Shown one piece after another: positions 25,450-34,764 of a stretch of 64,000 nucleotides of DNA; within the stretch, counting starts at the first letter, position 1; every line of letters begins with the position of its first letter. The translations under genes were made by a program, and so were the position numbers. Location of the stretch: NCBI RefSeq assembly GCF_000181515.1, contig NZ_ABCG01000002.1, positions 372,001 to 436,000 of the forward strand. The letters are read 5' to 3'. The DNA comes from Erythrobacter sp. SD-21. Its GTDB lineage: Bacteria > Pseudomonadota > Alphaproteobacteria > Sphingomonadales > Sphingomonadaceae. The notes beneath the pieces were generated by a model, which had not been told where the DNA came from, did no database searches, and saw nothing but the letters and a program-made list of their open reading frames with translations.

Positions 25450-27168
25450 ATGCCTCCCATGCTTCGCGCCCTCCCCTTGTCGCTCGCCGCCCTCGCTCTG
25501 CCGGGCTGCATTTCCTACACCCAGGCCGGACCTGCGGCAGAAGCATCCGCCTTCACCGGTGCCGTCAGCGCGGCCGACCCGCGCGCCGAGGCTGCGGGCG
25601 AGGAAATCCTGCGCAGGGGTGGCAGCGCGACCGATGCCGCGATCGCGGTGATGCTGGCGCTCACCGTGGTCGAGCCGCAAAGCTCAGGGATAGGCGGTGG
25701 CGGCTTCCTGGTGCGCGGGCAAGCCGATGGAGCGGCCACCACTTTCGACGGCCGCGAGACCGCGCCTGCGGGCGCGACACCCGACTGGTTCCTCGACGAG
25801 GCGGGCGAGGTCCTGCCCTATATGGAGTCGGTCCGCAGTGGGCTGAGCGTGGGCGTGCCCGGCAATATTGCGCTGGCCGCCAAGGCCCACGCCGCGCACG
25901 GGCGGCTCGAGTGGGCCACGCTGTTCGAACCGGCAGTCCGCCTCGCGCGCGAGGGCTTCCGCATCAATCCGCGCCTCAACAACTCGCTCGAAAGCGCGAA
26001 GAACCGCGCGGCCTTCAGCGCCGAAGGCCGCGCGCTCTTCTTCGATGCCGAAGGCGCAGCGCTGCCGGTCGGCACGTTGGTGCGCAACGAAGCGCTTGCC
26101 CGGACTTTCGAGGCGCTGGCCGCGCGCGGGCCTGAGGCTTTCTATGCGGGCGAGGCCGCACGGTTGCTCGCCACCACCATCGCCGCCGACACCCCCCGCG
26201 ACGGCGCGATGACCTACGCCGACATCGCCTCCTACGACGCGAAAGAGCGCGACGCGGTCTGCACGCCCTACCGCGCATATCGCATCTGCTCGATGGGGCC
26301 GCCGACCTCGGGCGGGATCGCGGTGCAGCAGATCCTCGGCCAGCTCGAACGCTTCGACCTGGCCGCACTGGGCGCGGACAATCCGGTCACCTGGCACCTG
26401 TTCCTCGAATCACAGCGGCTCGCCTATGCCGATCGCGAGATCTACCTCGCCGACAGCGATTTTGTCTCCGTGCCGGTCGCAGGCTTGCTTGATCCCACTT
26501 ACCTCGCTGAACGCAGCGCGCTGATCTCGCCCGACCGCTCACTGGCCGATCCGCAGGCCGGAAGCCCCCGCGGCGCACCGTTGGCGCTGGCCGATGGCGA
26601 CGAGCCGGTCGAGAACGGCACCTCCCACTTCGCGGTAGCGGACAGCGCAGGCACCATGGTCAGCTACACTTCGACCATCGAGGGCGCCTTCGGCTCGGGC
26701 CTCATGGTGGGCGGATTTTATTTGAATAACGAACTCACCGACTTCAGCCGCTCGCCGCAGGTTGACGGGCGGCTGGTGGCCAATCGCGTCGAGGGCGGCA
26801 AGCGCCCGCGCAGCTCCATGTCCCCGACCGTGGTCTACGATCCGGAAGGGCGGCCTTTCATGGTCGTGGGCGCAGCCGGTGGCAGCACCATCCCCGTGAC
26901 CACGGCGCGCGCGATCATCGGCGCTATCGATTTCGGGCTTTCCGCAGAAGGATCGCTCGGCCTACCCTTCACCATGGCCTTCGGCAGCCGTGTGCTGCTG
27001 GAAGAGGGAACCTGGCTGGAATCGTCTGCCGAGGCCTTCCGCGCACTGGGGCACGAGGAACTGATCATCCGCGCGGCCCCTATCAAAGGTGGCGCGCTGT
27101 TGCACAAGGCGGGCGAATGGCAGAGCGCCCGCGACCCGCGTCTCGAGGGACAACTCGAACTCCCCTGA
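25450..27168 (+). CDS. ggt: Gamma-glutamyltransferase, lipoprotein form
   Basis: A 572-residue periplasmic enzyme that cleaves the gamma-glutamyl bond of glutathione and related compounds; it matures by self-cleavage into two subunits. The nucleophile Thr is in NGTSHFAVADSAGTM (about residue 391), with GIGGGGFLVR in the large subunit and SSMSPTVVYDPEGRPFMVVGAAGGSTIP in the small subunit. The first 18 residues end LPGC, a lipobox, so the enzyme is probably membrane-anchored, unlike the free E. coli form. Two bases after pyrD, probably co-transcribed. Confidence 0.93.
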   Translation: MPPMLRALPLSLAALALPGCISYTQAGPAAEASAFTGAVSAADPRAEAAGEEILRRGGSATDAAIAVMLALTVVEPQSSGIGGGGFLVRGQADGAATTFDGRETAPAGATPDWFLDEAGEVLPYMESVRSGLSVGVPGNIALAAKAHAAHGRLEWATLFEPAVRLAREGFRINPRLNNSLESAKNRAAFSAEGRALFFDAEGAALPVGTLVRNEALARTFEALAARGPEAFYAGEAARLLATTIAADTPRDGAMTYADIASYDAKERDAVCTPYRAYRICSMGPPTSGGIAVQQILGQLERFDLAALGADNPVTWHLFLESQRLAYADREIYLADSDFVSVPVAGLLDPTYLAERSALISPDRSLADPQAGSPRGAPLALADGDEPVENGTSHFAVADSAGTMVSYTSTIEGAFGSGLMVGGFYLNNELTDFSRSPQVDGRLVANRVEGGKRPRSSMSPTVVYDPEGRPFMVVGAAGGSTIPVTTARAIIGAIDFGLSAEGSLGLPFTMAFGSRVLLEEGTWLESSAEAFRALGHEELIIRAAPIKGGALLHKAGEWQSARDPRLEGQLELP

Positions 27169-27275
27169 CAAGAGCGCGGCTCCACTTGCCGTAGGCGCGA
27201 CGGGAGCTTAAGCCCCCGCGTTCCGTTGGTCGCAAAACAAAAGAATAGAACAAAACTTTCGCGAGGAGCCTGCCT

Positions 27276-29078
27276 GTGCTGTCGGATATCGACTCCGCCA
27301 ATAACCTGGTCGAACTTTTCCTGAAACGCGCCGATGAGCGCCCTGATCGGGCCTTCCTCGGAGCAAAGCGCGACGGCGAATGGCAGACGATGAGCTGGGC
27401 CGAGGCGGCCGACCGCGTGTGCCTGCTCTCCGAAGCCCTGCTCGGCCTTGGCCTCAAACACGGCGACCGCGTGTGCCTCGTTTCCGAAAACCGTCCCGAA
27501 TGGTGCATCGCAGACCTTGCGATCATGGCTGCTGGCTGCATCACCGTTCCCGCCTATGTCACCAACACCGAGCGTGACCACGTCCATATTCTCGACAATT
27601 CGGGGTCCAAGGCGGTCATCGTCTCGACCGAAAAGCTGCTCGGCCCTGTCCATGGCGCCCTGCAAGCGACCGGCATTGCCGACCATGTCATCGGCATCGA
27701 GGACCTTCACCGCCAGCAATCGGGCAGCTTCGGATACCAACAGTGGGACGCGCTGGTCCAAGGCGACGCTGCAGCGGCGCGCAAGGCGGTCGAGGAGCGG
27801 ATTGCCCATATCGGTCGCGGCGACATCGCTTGCATCATCTACACCAGCGGCACCGGCGGTGCCCCACGCGGCGTGATGCAGCACCACGGCGCCATCCTGT
27901 GCAATATCGCGGGCGCAGCCGAGATCCTGATCGAGGATTTCGGCATCGACGACGAGGAACGCTTCCTCTCCTTCCTGCCCGCCAGCCACGCATACGAGCA
28001 TACCGGCGGCCAGTTCCTTCCCATTAGCGTGGGCGCGCAGATCTATTATTCGGAAGGCCTCGAAAAGCTCGCCAGCAATATCGAGGAAACCAAGCCGACC
28101 ATCATGGTCGTCGTCCCGCGCCTATTCGAAGTACTGCGCACGCGCATCATGAAGCAGGTCACCAAGCAGGGTGGCCTAGCCGAAAAGCTGATGAACACCG
28201 CGCTCGAAGTCGGCGAGCGCCGCGCCGAGGGCAAGAAGCAGTTCGGCGACGGGCTTAAGGACGCCGTCGTCGGCCGCCTGCTCAAGTCCAAGATCCGCCA
28301 GCGCTTCGGTGGCCGGATCAAGGCGATGGTTTCTGGCGGCGCGCCGCTCAATCCCGAAGTCGGCATCTTTTTCGAGAGCATGGGTCTCACCATGCTGCAG
28401 GGTTACGGCCAGACCGAGGCCGGGCCCGTCGTCGCCTGCAACCGCCCGGCCGCCGGCATCGCCATGCACTCGGTTGGTCCGGCCATGCGGGGGGTCGAGG
28501 TTAAGATCGCCGAGGATGGCGAGATACTCTGCCGCGGCGAGCTCGTCATGCACGGCTACTGGCAGAACGACGCCGAGACCGAGCGCACGATCAAGGACGG
28601 CTGGCTCCACACCGGCGACATCGGCCATCTCGACGAGAAGGACCGCATCGTCATCACCGACCGCAAGAAGGACATGATCGTCAACGACAAGGGCGACAAC
28701 ATCGCTCCGCAAAAGGTCGAGGGGATGCTGACGCTGCAGCCCGAGATCGGCCAGGCCATGGTGGCGGGCGATAAGCGTCCTTACATCGTCGGTCTGATTG
28801 TGCCCGACGCCGAATGGGCTCTCGACTGGGCCAAGGCGAACGGCAAGAAGTTCGACCTCAAGACGCTGCAGGACGATCCCGAATTCTGCACCGCGGTGCG
28901 CAAGGCGGTCGACCGGGTGAACAAGGATCTCTCGGTGATCGAAAAGGTCCGCCAGTTCACCTTCGCGGACGAGGGTTTCACCATTGAGAACGAGGAAATG
29001 ACCCCCTCGATGAAAATCCGCCGCCACAAGATCAAGGACCGCTATGGGGAGCGGCTCGACGGGCTTTACCGCAGCTAA
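27276..29078 (+). CDS. Long-chain acyl-CoA ligase, AMP-forming
   Basis: A 600-residue adenylate-forming enzyme that activates fatty acids to acyl-CoA through acyl-AMP. The ATP-binding loop reads YTSGTGGAPRGVM instead of the usual YTSGTTGxPKGV, with a Gly at the second Thr position and Arg for Lys. Later motifs are normal: QGYGQTEAGPVV, GWLHTGDIGHLDEKDRIVITDRKKDMIV and KLxDLKTLQDDPEF. The SQ/DKGDNIAPQKVEG segment is typical of FadD-like ligases. The start is GTG (27276), with gcgagga about 10 bases upstream. Confidence 0.9.
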   Translation: MLSDIDSANNLVELFLKRADERPDRAFLGAKRDGEWQTMSWAEAADRVCLLSEALLGLGLKHGDRVCLVSENRPEWCIADLAIMAAGCITVPAYVTNTERDHVHILDNSGSKAVIVSTEKLLGPVHGALQATGIADHVIGIEDLHRQQSGSFGYQQWDALVQGDAAAARKAVEERIAHIGRGDIACIIYTSGTGGAPRGVMQHHGAILCNIAGAAEILIEDFGIDDEERFLSFLPASHAYEHTGGQFLPISVGAQIYYSEGLEKLASNIEETKPTIMVVVPRLFEVLRTRIMKQVTKQGGLAEKLMNTALEVGERRAEGKKQFGDGLKDAVVGRLLKSKIRQRFGGRIKAMVSGGAPLNPEVGIFFESMGLTMLQGYGQTEAGPVVACNRPAAGIAMHSVGPAMRGVEVKIAEDGEILCRGELVMHGYWQNDAETERTIKDGWLHTGDIGHLDEKDRIVITDRKKDMIVNDKGDNIAPQKVEGMLTLQPEIGQAMVAGDKRPYIVGLIVPDAEWALDWAKANGKKFDLKTLQDDPEFCTAVRKAVDRVNKDLSVIEKVRQFTFADEGFTIENEEMTPSMKIRRHKIKDRYGERLDGLYRS

Positions 29079-29080
29079 AT

Positions 29081-29461
29081 ATGCGAAATGCAGCGATAAT
29101 CCTCGCCGGCACCCTTCTGCTGGGCGGCTGCACCACGCGGCAGCATATCAGCGACGCGCTGCCTTCGGCGCTCGAAGCGGGCTGGGAGGGCGAGCGGGTC
29201 TGCACGCTCCAGCACCAGACCGACACACACCGCGTGCTTCGCTGCACCTTCCCGCCGGGCGTGGGGCATGAACGGCACTACCATCCGCCGCATTACGGCT
29301 ACGCGCTGAGCGGCGGCACGATGCAGCTCACCAGCGAAACCGGCACGCGCACAGCGACGCTGGCGACGGGTTCGAGTTATTCGAGCGACGGCGTGGAGTG
29401 GCACGGGGTGGTCAATGTGGGCGAAACCACGGTGACCTACCTAATCGTGGAAGAGCTTTAG
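29081..29461 (+). CDS. Cupin-fold lipoprotein
   Basis: A 126-residue protein with a signal peptide and lipobox LGGC17, then a single small cupin domain: FPPGVGHERHYHPPHYGYALSGG, where the HxHxxxxxH-like cluster could bind a metal, and GSSYSSDGVEWHGVVNVG as the second histidine block. It starts 2 bases after the ligase stop and is probably translated from the same message. Substrate unknown. Confidence 0.8.
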   Translation: MRNAAIILAGTLLLGGCTTRQHISDALPSALEAGWEGERVCTLQHQTDTHRVLRCTFPPGVGHERHYHPPHYGYALSGGTMQLTSETGTRTATLATGSSYSSDGVEWHGVVNVGETTVTYLIVEEL

Positions 29462-29949
29462 GCCTCTTTTAGAGTCTTTAAACACGTCAAATCGGAAGTG
29501 AGATTTCGCACTTGGTCGCAAATTGAGCGACTATCGTTGCTCGCTTGTCGAAGCAGCTCTTTTTGGTCTTCTTGAGTCCAGAGTCGGTCAGGGGTCACAT
29601 CTTTCTCGTCTCTAGGCAAATGGCGGGTCACGATGACCATCTGACCCATCGCATCGAAAAGTGTAGTGACAGTCGCATGGGCTAGCAGATGACGGAAATG
29701 TCGATTTGTGGACCACCGATCAATGCGTTTGTCGAGCGCTTTGCATTTCCTAGTGCCAACTTTCTGTAAACGGTTGCGGACCTCGTTAAGCGAGGACAAA
29801 GAACCGTTGGCAATTGGAAGCTCCAGCGCGACAGACAATCTGCCCAAAGCTTGCTCTGCTTTAGCAAAGTGATCGAGCACCAACCCCATCCATTTGTGCG
29901 GTTCAATGTCTCCTTGAATCTGCGATTGGACTTTTTGTTGAACGGTCAT
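29458..29949 (-). CDS. Hypothetical protein with HEPN-like Rx4H motif
   Basis: A 163-residue helical protein, much lower in GC than its neighbours, overlapping the end of the cupin gene by 4 bases on the opposite strand. The string FRHLLAHAT contains R-H-L-L-A-H, which fits the Rx4-6H motif of HEPN RNases, but no antitoxin partner of the usual kind is adjacent and the rest does not confirm the family. It is probably an acquired gene. Function unknown. Confidence 0.6.
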   Translation of the reverse strand: MTVQQKVQSQIQGDIEPHKWMGLVLDHFAKAEQALGRLSVALELPIANGSLSSLNEVRNRLQKVGTRKCKALDKRIDRWSTNRHFRHLLAHATVTTLFDAMGQMVIVTRHLPRDEKDVTPDRLWTQEDQKELLRQASNDSRSICDQVRNLTSDLTCLKTLKEA

Positions 29950-29981
29950 ACGTTTGAACTGTGATCAGTCCGCCAAGACTG

Positions 29982-30509
29982 TCATGCAGACACTTCCTCG
30001 ATGAACTCCGGGAAGAAGCTAGGCGCTCGGTCGCTCCACCCCGGTGCGGTTGCGGCGGCTTCGCTCAGGCTCTGCAGGAGCATCTTGCGACGTTCGGGGC
30101 GGATCTGCGGGAGCGCGGCGGCGGCGCAGAAGGCGCTTGGTAGCCAGGGGCGGGCCTCGGGACCGAGCAGGCGCTCGTAAAGGAAGCGGAAGGCCGAGAA
30201 ACACTCGATGCGCTCCTGCGCGAGGTCGAAGGCCGCGACGCGGGTGATCTTGCCGATAAAGCTCTCGATCGCGTCGAAGCCCGATTCGTGCGGGATCGCG
30301 CCGCGCAGGGCCTTCAATTCTTGATAGGCGACATACTGGCTGCGTATCGCGGCGGTTTCGCCCTGCGTGCGGCCCCAGATGCGGAACGCGTCGCAGCGGC
30401 TGAGGCCGATATCGAGGCTGCGCCGGATGTAACGCTGTTCGGCCGCGGTGAAGCTGGCGAACTCGCGCATTTCGGCAATGGTCAGCGATGCGGCATTGGT
30501 AACGGCCAT
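29982..30509 (-). CDS. Hypothetical protein, 175 aa
   Basis: A soluble, alpha-helical, acidic protein without signal peptide or membrane segment. Notable stretches are FTAAEQRYIRRSLDIGLSRCDAFRIWG and ERIECFSAFRFLYERLLG. No domain or catalytic pattern is recognised. GC content and codon use look normal for the genome, unlike the adjacent 29458 gene. The two orphans share orientation and are 32 bases apart; ThiS-ThiG lies 61 bases upstream. Confidence 0.6.
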   Translation of the reverse strand: MAVTNAASLTIAEMREFASFTAAEQRYIRRSLDIGLSRCDAFRIWGRTQGETAAIRSQYVAYQELKALRGAIPHESGFDAIESFIGKITRVAAFDLAQERIECFSAFRFLYERLLGPEARPWLPSAFCAAAALPQIRPERRKMLLQSLSEAAATAPGWSDRAPSFFPEFIEEVSA

Positions 30510-30570
30510 GATTCGATTCCCTTCGTCGAATCACAGTCTCCGCTAAGATGGTTAATTTTTGATGGTGGGG

Positions 30571-31542
30571 TTAGATAAGTCCCGCCAGCGGGCTCGAGGG
30601 ATCGGCGTATCTGCGCCGACCCATGCGTCCTGCAAGGTAGGCATCGCGCCCGGCCTCCACGGCCAGTTTCATCGCGCGCGCCATGCGGATCGGGTCCTTG
30701 GCCTCGGCGATTGCAGTATTCATCAGGACACCGTCGCAGCCGAGCTCCATCGCCACCGCCGCGTCCGAGGCGGTGCCGACGCCTGCATCGACAAGCACCG
30801 GCACACTCGCGCCCTCCACGATCAGGCGGATGGTAACCTGGTTCTGGATGCCGAGACCCGAGCCGATCGGCGCGCCCAACGGCATGATCGCCACCGCGCC
30901 TGCCTCTTCCAGCTGCTTCGCCGCGATCGGATCGTCGACGCAATAGACCATCGGCAAGAAGCCTTCCTTCGCCAGCACCTCGGTCGCCTTCAGCGTTTCG
31001 CGCATATCGGGATAGAGCGTTTTCGCCTCCCCCAGCACCTCGAGTTTCACGAGGTCCCAACCGCCCGCCTCGCGCGCGAGGCGCAGCGTGCGGATCGCGT
31101 CGTCGGCGGTGAAGCAGCCGGCGGTGTTGGGGAGATAGGTGGTTTTCTTGGGGTCGATGTAATCGGTCAGCATCGGCGCCTTGGGATCGCTGACGTTGAC
31201 CCGGCGCACCGCCACGGTGACGATTTCCGCCCCGCTCGCCTCGAGCGCGGCAGCGTTCTGCTCGAAATCCTTGTATTTTCCCGTGCCGACGATGAGGCGG
31301 CTCTTGAAGGTCCGGCCCGCCACGCTCCACGTGTCGTCGGCCTGCCCACCGCCCACGAAATGCACGATCTCCAGCGTATCGCCTTCGGCAAGCGCGTGCT
31401 TCTCCAGCTCGCTGCGCGGCGCGATCGTACCGTTATGCTCGACCGCCACCTTGGCAGGATCGAGTTCGAGCTCGCGAACGAGCTGGGCGATGGAGGTGGC
31501 GGCGGTGCGGCGGCTTTCGCCGTTGACGGTCAGGGCAATCAT
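30571..31542 (-). CDS. thiG: ThiS-ThiG fusion protein (sulfur carrier and thiazole synthase)
   Basis: A 323-residue protein that joins ThiS (about residues 1-66) to ThiG (about 70-320) in thiamine synthesis. The ThiS part (MIALTVNGE to EIVHFVGGG) ends in the carrier's Gly-Gly, immediately followed by a four-residue linker. The ThiG part has [28 protein letters not shown] with the Schiff-base lysine, and [15 protein letters not shown]. The ATG at 31542 is chosen because GGGGGC lies 5 bases before it; a GTG at 31554 is an alternative. No other thi gene is adjacent. Confidence 0.93.
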   Translation of the reverse strand: MIALTVNGESRRTAATSIAQLVRELELDPAKVAVEHNGTIAPRSELEKHALAEGDTLEIVHFVGGGQADDTWSVAGRTFKSRLIVGTGKYKDFEQNAAALEASGAEIVTVAVRRVNVSDPKAPMLTDYIDPKKTTYLPNTAGCFTADDAIRTLRLAREAGGWDLVKLEVLGEAKTLYPDMRETLKATEVLAKEGFLPMVYCVDDPIAAKQLEEAGAVAIMPLGAPIGSGLGIQNQVTIRLIVEGASVPVLVDAGVGTASDAAVAMELGCDGVLMNTAIAEAKDPIRMARAMKLAVEAGRDAYLAGRMGRRRYADPSSPLAGLI

Positions 31543-31554
31543 AGCCCCCGCCAC

Positions 31555-31959
31555 TTAGTCCCCGCAGCGCTCCTTGCAAGCGGTGGAGTGGCAATGACGC
31601 ATATTGAGGATGTGGCCGAGCGAGACCAGCGCGACGCCGATGATCGTCAGCACCGCTTCCTTGTAGCCATGCGGCACGGCCAGCGCCGCGCCCATGAAAG
31701 TAAGGCCGGTCATCGCGATCACGAAGGGCATCGCCATCCGGTGGCGCAGCGCGCCCCAGCCGATGGCGACCGCCGCGACAAGGGTCGCGACCACGAGGCC
31801 CCAGCGGTGGATATCGGGTGCGAGGAAGAACTCCCCGCCGATGCCGAGGCCCGAAACGAGCACGATGCTGGCGAGGCAATGCAGCGCGCACAGGCCCGAC
31901 AGGCCGATACCGATACGGTCCAGCCGCTGGCGAATCGGATTGATGGCGCGTTGCAACAT
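31555..31959 (-). CDS. MerC domain-containing inner-membrane protein
   Basis: A 134-residue MerC-type membrane protein with four helices. The N-terminal helix carries GLCALHCLASIVLV, where the two cysteines four residues apart are the metal-contact signature, and the C-terminus ends in histidine/cysteine residues (NMRHCHSTACKERCGD). MerC imports mercury; in sphingomonads such proteins are often linked to Zur and zinc. The ATG at 31959 places the start after a palindromic operator; an upstream in-frame start at 31986 would lie inside it. Confidence 0.8.
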   Translation of the reverse strand: MLQRAINPIRQRLDRIGIGLSGLCALHCLASIVLVSGLGIGGEFFLAPDIHRWGLVVATLVAAVAIGWGALRHRMAMPFVIAMTGLTFMGAALAVPHGYKEAVLTIIGVALVSLGHILNMRHCHSTACKERCGD

Positions 31960-31973
31960 GTCACGATAGATAT

Positions 31974-31986
31974 GTGATAGTATCAC
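31974..31986. promoter_or_regulatory. Zur/Fur-like palindrome before the MerC gene
   Basis: GTGATA (31974-31979), G, TATCAC (31981-31986) is a perfect 13-base palindrome lying 15 bases upstream of the MerC start codon. It falls between a weak -35 (TTGTAA, minus strand) and the TSS region, as expected for a repressor. It resembles the AT-rich core of alphaproteobacterial Zur boxes, but the regulator is not in the window. Confidence 0.4.
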
Positions 31987-32102
31987 CTGTTACAAGAGCG
32001 GGTTGCAAAAAGGAACGCAGTTCGTCGCTTGCGGCGCGCGCTACGCCGATTGAACCATTTGCACTTGCGAAATGACGCGCGCGCGGCAAACAGACGCAGC
32101 CC

Positions 32103-33125
32103 ATGACCGAGAGTGTTTCCCGCGCCCGCCCCAACCTGCTGGCCAGCTGGCTTTTCGCCGTCGCCGCGCTTGTCGTGATCATCGTCACGGTGGGCGGCAT
32201 CACGCGCCTTACCGAAAGCGGCCTGTCGATCACCGAGTGGAAGCCGCTCCTTGGCGCTCTCCCGCCGATGAGCGAGGCCGACTGGCAGGCCGAGTTCGAG
32301 CTCTACAAGCAGATCCCCGAATACACCCAGATCAACGGGCCGGCGGGCATGGATCTGGAAGCCTTCAAATCGATCTACTGGTGGGAATGGATCCATCGCC
32401 AGCTAGGCCGCCTGATCGGGCTCGCGCTGGCCGTACCGCTGGCGATCTTCGCGGTGCGCAGGATCATTCCGCAGGGCTACTTTTGGCGGCTCTTCGCGCT
32501 CGTCGCACTCGTCGGCCTGCAGGGCAGCTTCGGCTGGTGGATGGTCGCCTCGGGCCTCGAGACGCGTACCGATGTCAGTCATTTCCGCCTCGCCATCCAC
32601 CTCTGCACCGCGCTGATCCTGCTGGGCGGCCTGGTCTGGACCGCGTTGGACCTCAAAGCGTTGGCCAAGGGCGACAGCCACCCTGCACGCCTGCGCCCGG
32701 TAGCGATCTGGACCGGGACCATCCTCTTCGTGCAATTGCTGCTCGGCGCCTGGGTGGCGGGGCTCAACGCGGGGCTTGCGTCGGACAGCTGGCCGCTGAT
32801 GCAGGGCCGCTTCCTACCCGAATTCGACAACGCGCGGGGCCTGTTCTGGGCGATGGCCCATGACCCCTTCCTCATCCACTGGATGCACCGCTGGTGGGCC
32901 TGGGTCGCGGTGGCGGCGCTGGTAGTCATGGCGCGAAGGGTAAAGCCGGTGAACCGCAAGGCGTCGATCGCCATCCATGCGGCCTTCGGAACCCAGATTC
33001 TGCTCGGCATCGCGACGGCGATGAGCGGCGTCGAATTCCACCTCGCGGTGCTGCACCAGCTGGTAGGAGCCTTGCTGGTCGCTGCATACGCTTGGGGCGC
33101 GCACGCCCTCGGACGGAGTGCATGA
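32103..33125 (+). CDS. ctaA: Heme A synthase, COX15/CtaA family
   Basis: A 340-residue inner-membrane enzyme that oxidises heme O to heme A for cytochrome c oxidase. Eight hydrophobic segments are visible. Markers: GGITRLTESGLSITEWKPLLGALPPM, YWWEWIHRQLGRLIGL, SFGWWMVASGL, HFRLAIHL, LIHWMHRWWAWV and VEFHLAVLHQLVGALL, with the conserved histidines that bind heme. Overlaps cutA by 4 bases (ATGA). Confidence 0.95.
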   Translation: MTESVSRARPNLLASWLFAVAALVVIIVTVGGITRLTESGLSITEWKPLLGALPPMSEADWQAEFELYKQIPEYTQINGPAGMDLEAFKSIYWWEWIHRQLGRLIGLALAVPLAIFAVRRIIPQGYFWRLFALVALVGLQGSFGWWMVASGLETRTDVSHFRLAIHLCTALILLGGLVWTALDLKALAKGDSHPARLRPVAIWTGTILFVQLLLGAWVAGLNAGLASDSWPLMQGRFLPEFDNARGLFWAMAHDPFLIHWMHRWWAWVAVAALVVMARRVKPVNRKASIAIHAAFGTQILLGIATAMSGVEFHLAVLHQLVGALLVAAYAWGAHALGRSA

Positions 33126-33436
33126 CGGCGCTGATCTACTGCCCCTTTCCTGACAAGGAAAGCGCGGAAGCCATCGGCACGACGCTGCTCGATGAGGGGC
33201 TGGTCGGCTGCATCAATATCGGCGGTCCGATCCGCTCGCTGTACGCATGGGCGGGCGAGCGCGGCGAAGGAGAGGAAACTCCGGCTATTCTCAAGACCGA
33301 CGCGGCGCTGCTGCGGACGGCTATCGCGCGGCTGGAGGTCTTGCACCCGTATGAAAGCCCGGCAATAGCGGGATGGCCCTGCGAGGCGGGCGCAGCAACG
33401 CGCGAATGGCTGGCGGGGCTGAACGAGGGGAAATAG
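33122..33436 (+). CDS. cutA: Divalent cation tolerance protein CutA
   Basis: A 104-residue protein of the trimeric CutA1 family, named for copper tolerance; its true role is unclear. The family pattern TALIYCPFPDKESAEAIGTTLLDEGLVGCINIGGPIRSLYAW and LKTDAALLRTAIARLEVLHPYESPAIAGWP is complete. It starts inside the stop of the heme A synthase gene, so translational coupling is likely. Confidence 0.93.
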   Translation: MTALIYCPFPDKESAEAIGTTLLDEGLVGCINIGGPIRSLYAWAGERGEGEETPAILKTDAALLRTAIARLEVLHPYESPAIAGWPCEAGAATREWLAGLNEGK

Positions 33437-33662
33437 AATATGGTCGCTTGCCGGAGAGTTATGGCGATGCCTCTACTCGGCCCAGCAACCGGGTAATCGC
33501 TCTTGGGGTATTATTTTACCCCACCCGAGACCCGCAGAAACGCTTGACGAATCGCCCCTGCACCTCCATTTGGCGCTCGCTTAGCGGTTCCGGCGACGGG
33601 GCCGCGCAATCGTTTGGCGCCAACAGCACGGCGCTCTAACTCGAGCAAACGGACATTCAGCC

Positions 33663-34142
33663 ATGAAGGCTCTCACCAAGGTGACCCAGTCGGCCAAGCC
33701 GGCAGAGGTCGAAAAGGACTGGCACATCATCGACGCCGAGAATCTCGTCGTTGGTCGCCTCGCCGTCATCATCGCCAATCACCTGCGCGGCAAGCACAAG
33801 CCGAGCTACACCCCGCATGTCGATTGCGGCGATCACGTCATTGTCATCAACGCCGACAAGGTGAAGTTCACCGGCAAGAAGATGGACGACAAGATCTATT
33901 ACAAGCACACCGGCCACCCGGGCGGCATCAAGGAAACCACCCCGAACAAGGTTCTGGGCGGCCGTTTCCCCGAGCGCGTCCTCGAAAAGGCCGTGCAGCG
34001 CATGATCCCGCGTGGGCCCCTCGGCCGTGCGCAGATGAAGGCGCTCCACCTCTACAACGGCACCGAGCATCCGCATGAGGGCCAGAAGCCCAAGACGCTC
34101 GACGTCGCTTCGATGAACCGCAAGAACAAGGCTGTTGCATAA
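33663..34142 (+). CDS. rplM: 50S ribosomal protein L13
   Basis: A 159-residue L13 of the large subunit, beginning [20 protein letters not shown] and carrying the [33 protein letters not shown] and [12 protein letters not shown] blocks. Forms the conserved operon with rpsI; the stop overlaps the rpsI start by one base (TAATG). A TTGACG -35-like element lies at 33,543-33,548, about 115 bases upstream, without a convincing -10. Confidence 0.97.
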   Translation: MKALTKVTQSAKPAEVEKDWHIIDAENLVVGRLAVIIANHLRGKHKPSYTPHVDCGDHVIVINADKVKFTGKKMDDKIYYKHTGHPGGIKETTPNKVLGGRFPERVLEKAVQRMIPRGPLGRAQMKALHLYNGTEHPHEGQKPKTLDVASMNRKNKAVA

Positions 34143-34666
34143 TGGCTGACGAAACCAAGAACGACACCGTCTCGGATCTCGCCGATCTGAAGGACATCGC
34201 TGGCGACGCGCCCCAGGGCGATTCGGCAGACATCGCCGCCAAGGCCGACGTTCCGCTGCGCGAGCAGGAGCTCGACGCCCAGGGTCGTGCCTATGCAACC
34301 GGTCGCCGCAAGGACGCCACCGCGCGCGTCTGGCTTGTTCCGGGCAGCGGCAAGATCACCATCAACGGCAAGGACCAGGAAGTCTACTTCGCACGTCCGA
34401 CCCTGCGTCTCGTGATCGATCAGCCGTTCGCCATTACCGAACGCCAGGGCCAGTACGACGTGGTCGCCACCGTCAAGGGCGGCGGTCTCTCGGGCCAGGC
34501 CGGTGCAGTCAAGCACGGCATTTCGCAGGCTCTCGCCAAGTACGAGCCGGCCCTGCGTTCGACGGTCAAGGCCGCCGGCTTCCTCACCCGTGACAGCCGC
34601 GTGGTCGAGCGTAAGAAGTACGGCCGTGCCAAGGCACGTCGTAGCTTCCAGTTCAGCAAGCGCTGA
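34142..34666 (+). CDS. rpsI: 30S ribosomal protein S9
   Basis: A 174-residue S9. It has an extra acidic N-terminal segment of about 45 residues ([20 protein letters not shown]...), characteristic of alphaproteobacterial S9, before the standard domain [44 protein letters not shown] and the tail [16 protein letters not shown] that reaches the P site. Second gene of the rplM-rpsI operon; terminator at 34711-34744. Confidence 0.97.
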   Translation: MADETKNDTVSDLADLKDIAGDAPQGDSADIAAKADVPLREQELDAQGRAYATGRRKDATARVWLVPGSGKITINGKDQEVYFARPTLRLVIDQPFAITERQGQYDVVATVKGGGLSGQAGAVKHGISQALAKYEPALRSTVKAAGFLTRDSRVVERKKYGRAKARRSFQFSKR

Positions 34667-34710
34667 TTTTGGGGCGCTGAGCGCCTCGAACCGGAGCTTA
34701 CCGGATACGA

Positions 34711-34744
34711 AAAGGGCGGTCCCACGCGGGGCTGCCCTTTTTCT
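34711..34744 (+). terminator. Rho-independent terminator after rpsI
   Basis: AAAGGGC (34711-34717) pairs with GCCCTTT (34734-34740), followed by TTCTTT. It lies 44 bases past the S9 stop codon and 20 bases before the end of the opposing small membrane gene. Confidence 0.75.
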
Positions 34745-34764
34745 TTGCGTGCTTTTGAGAAAGC

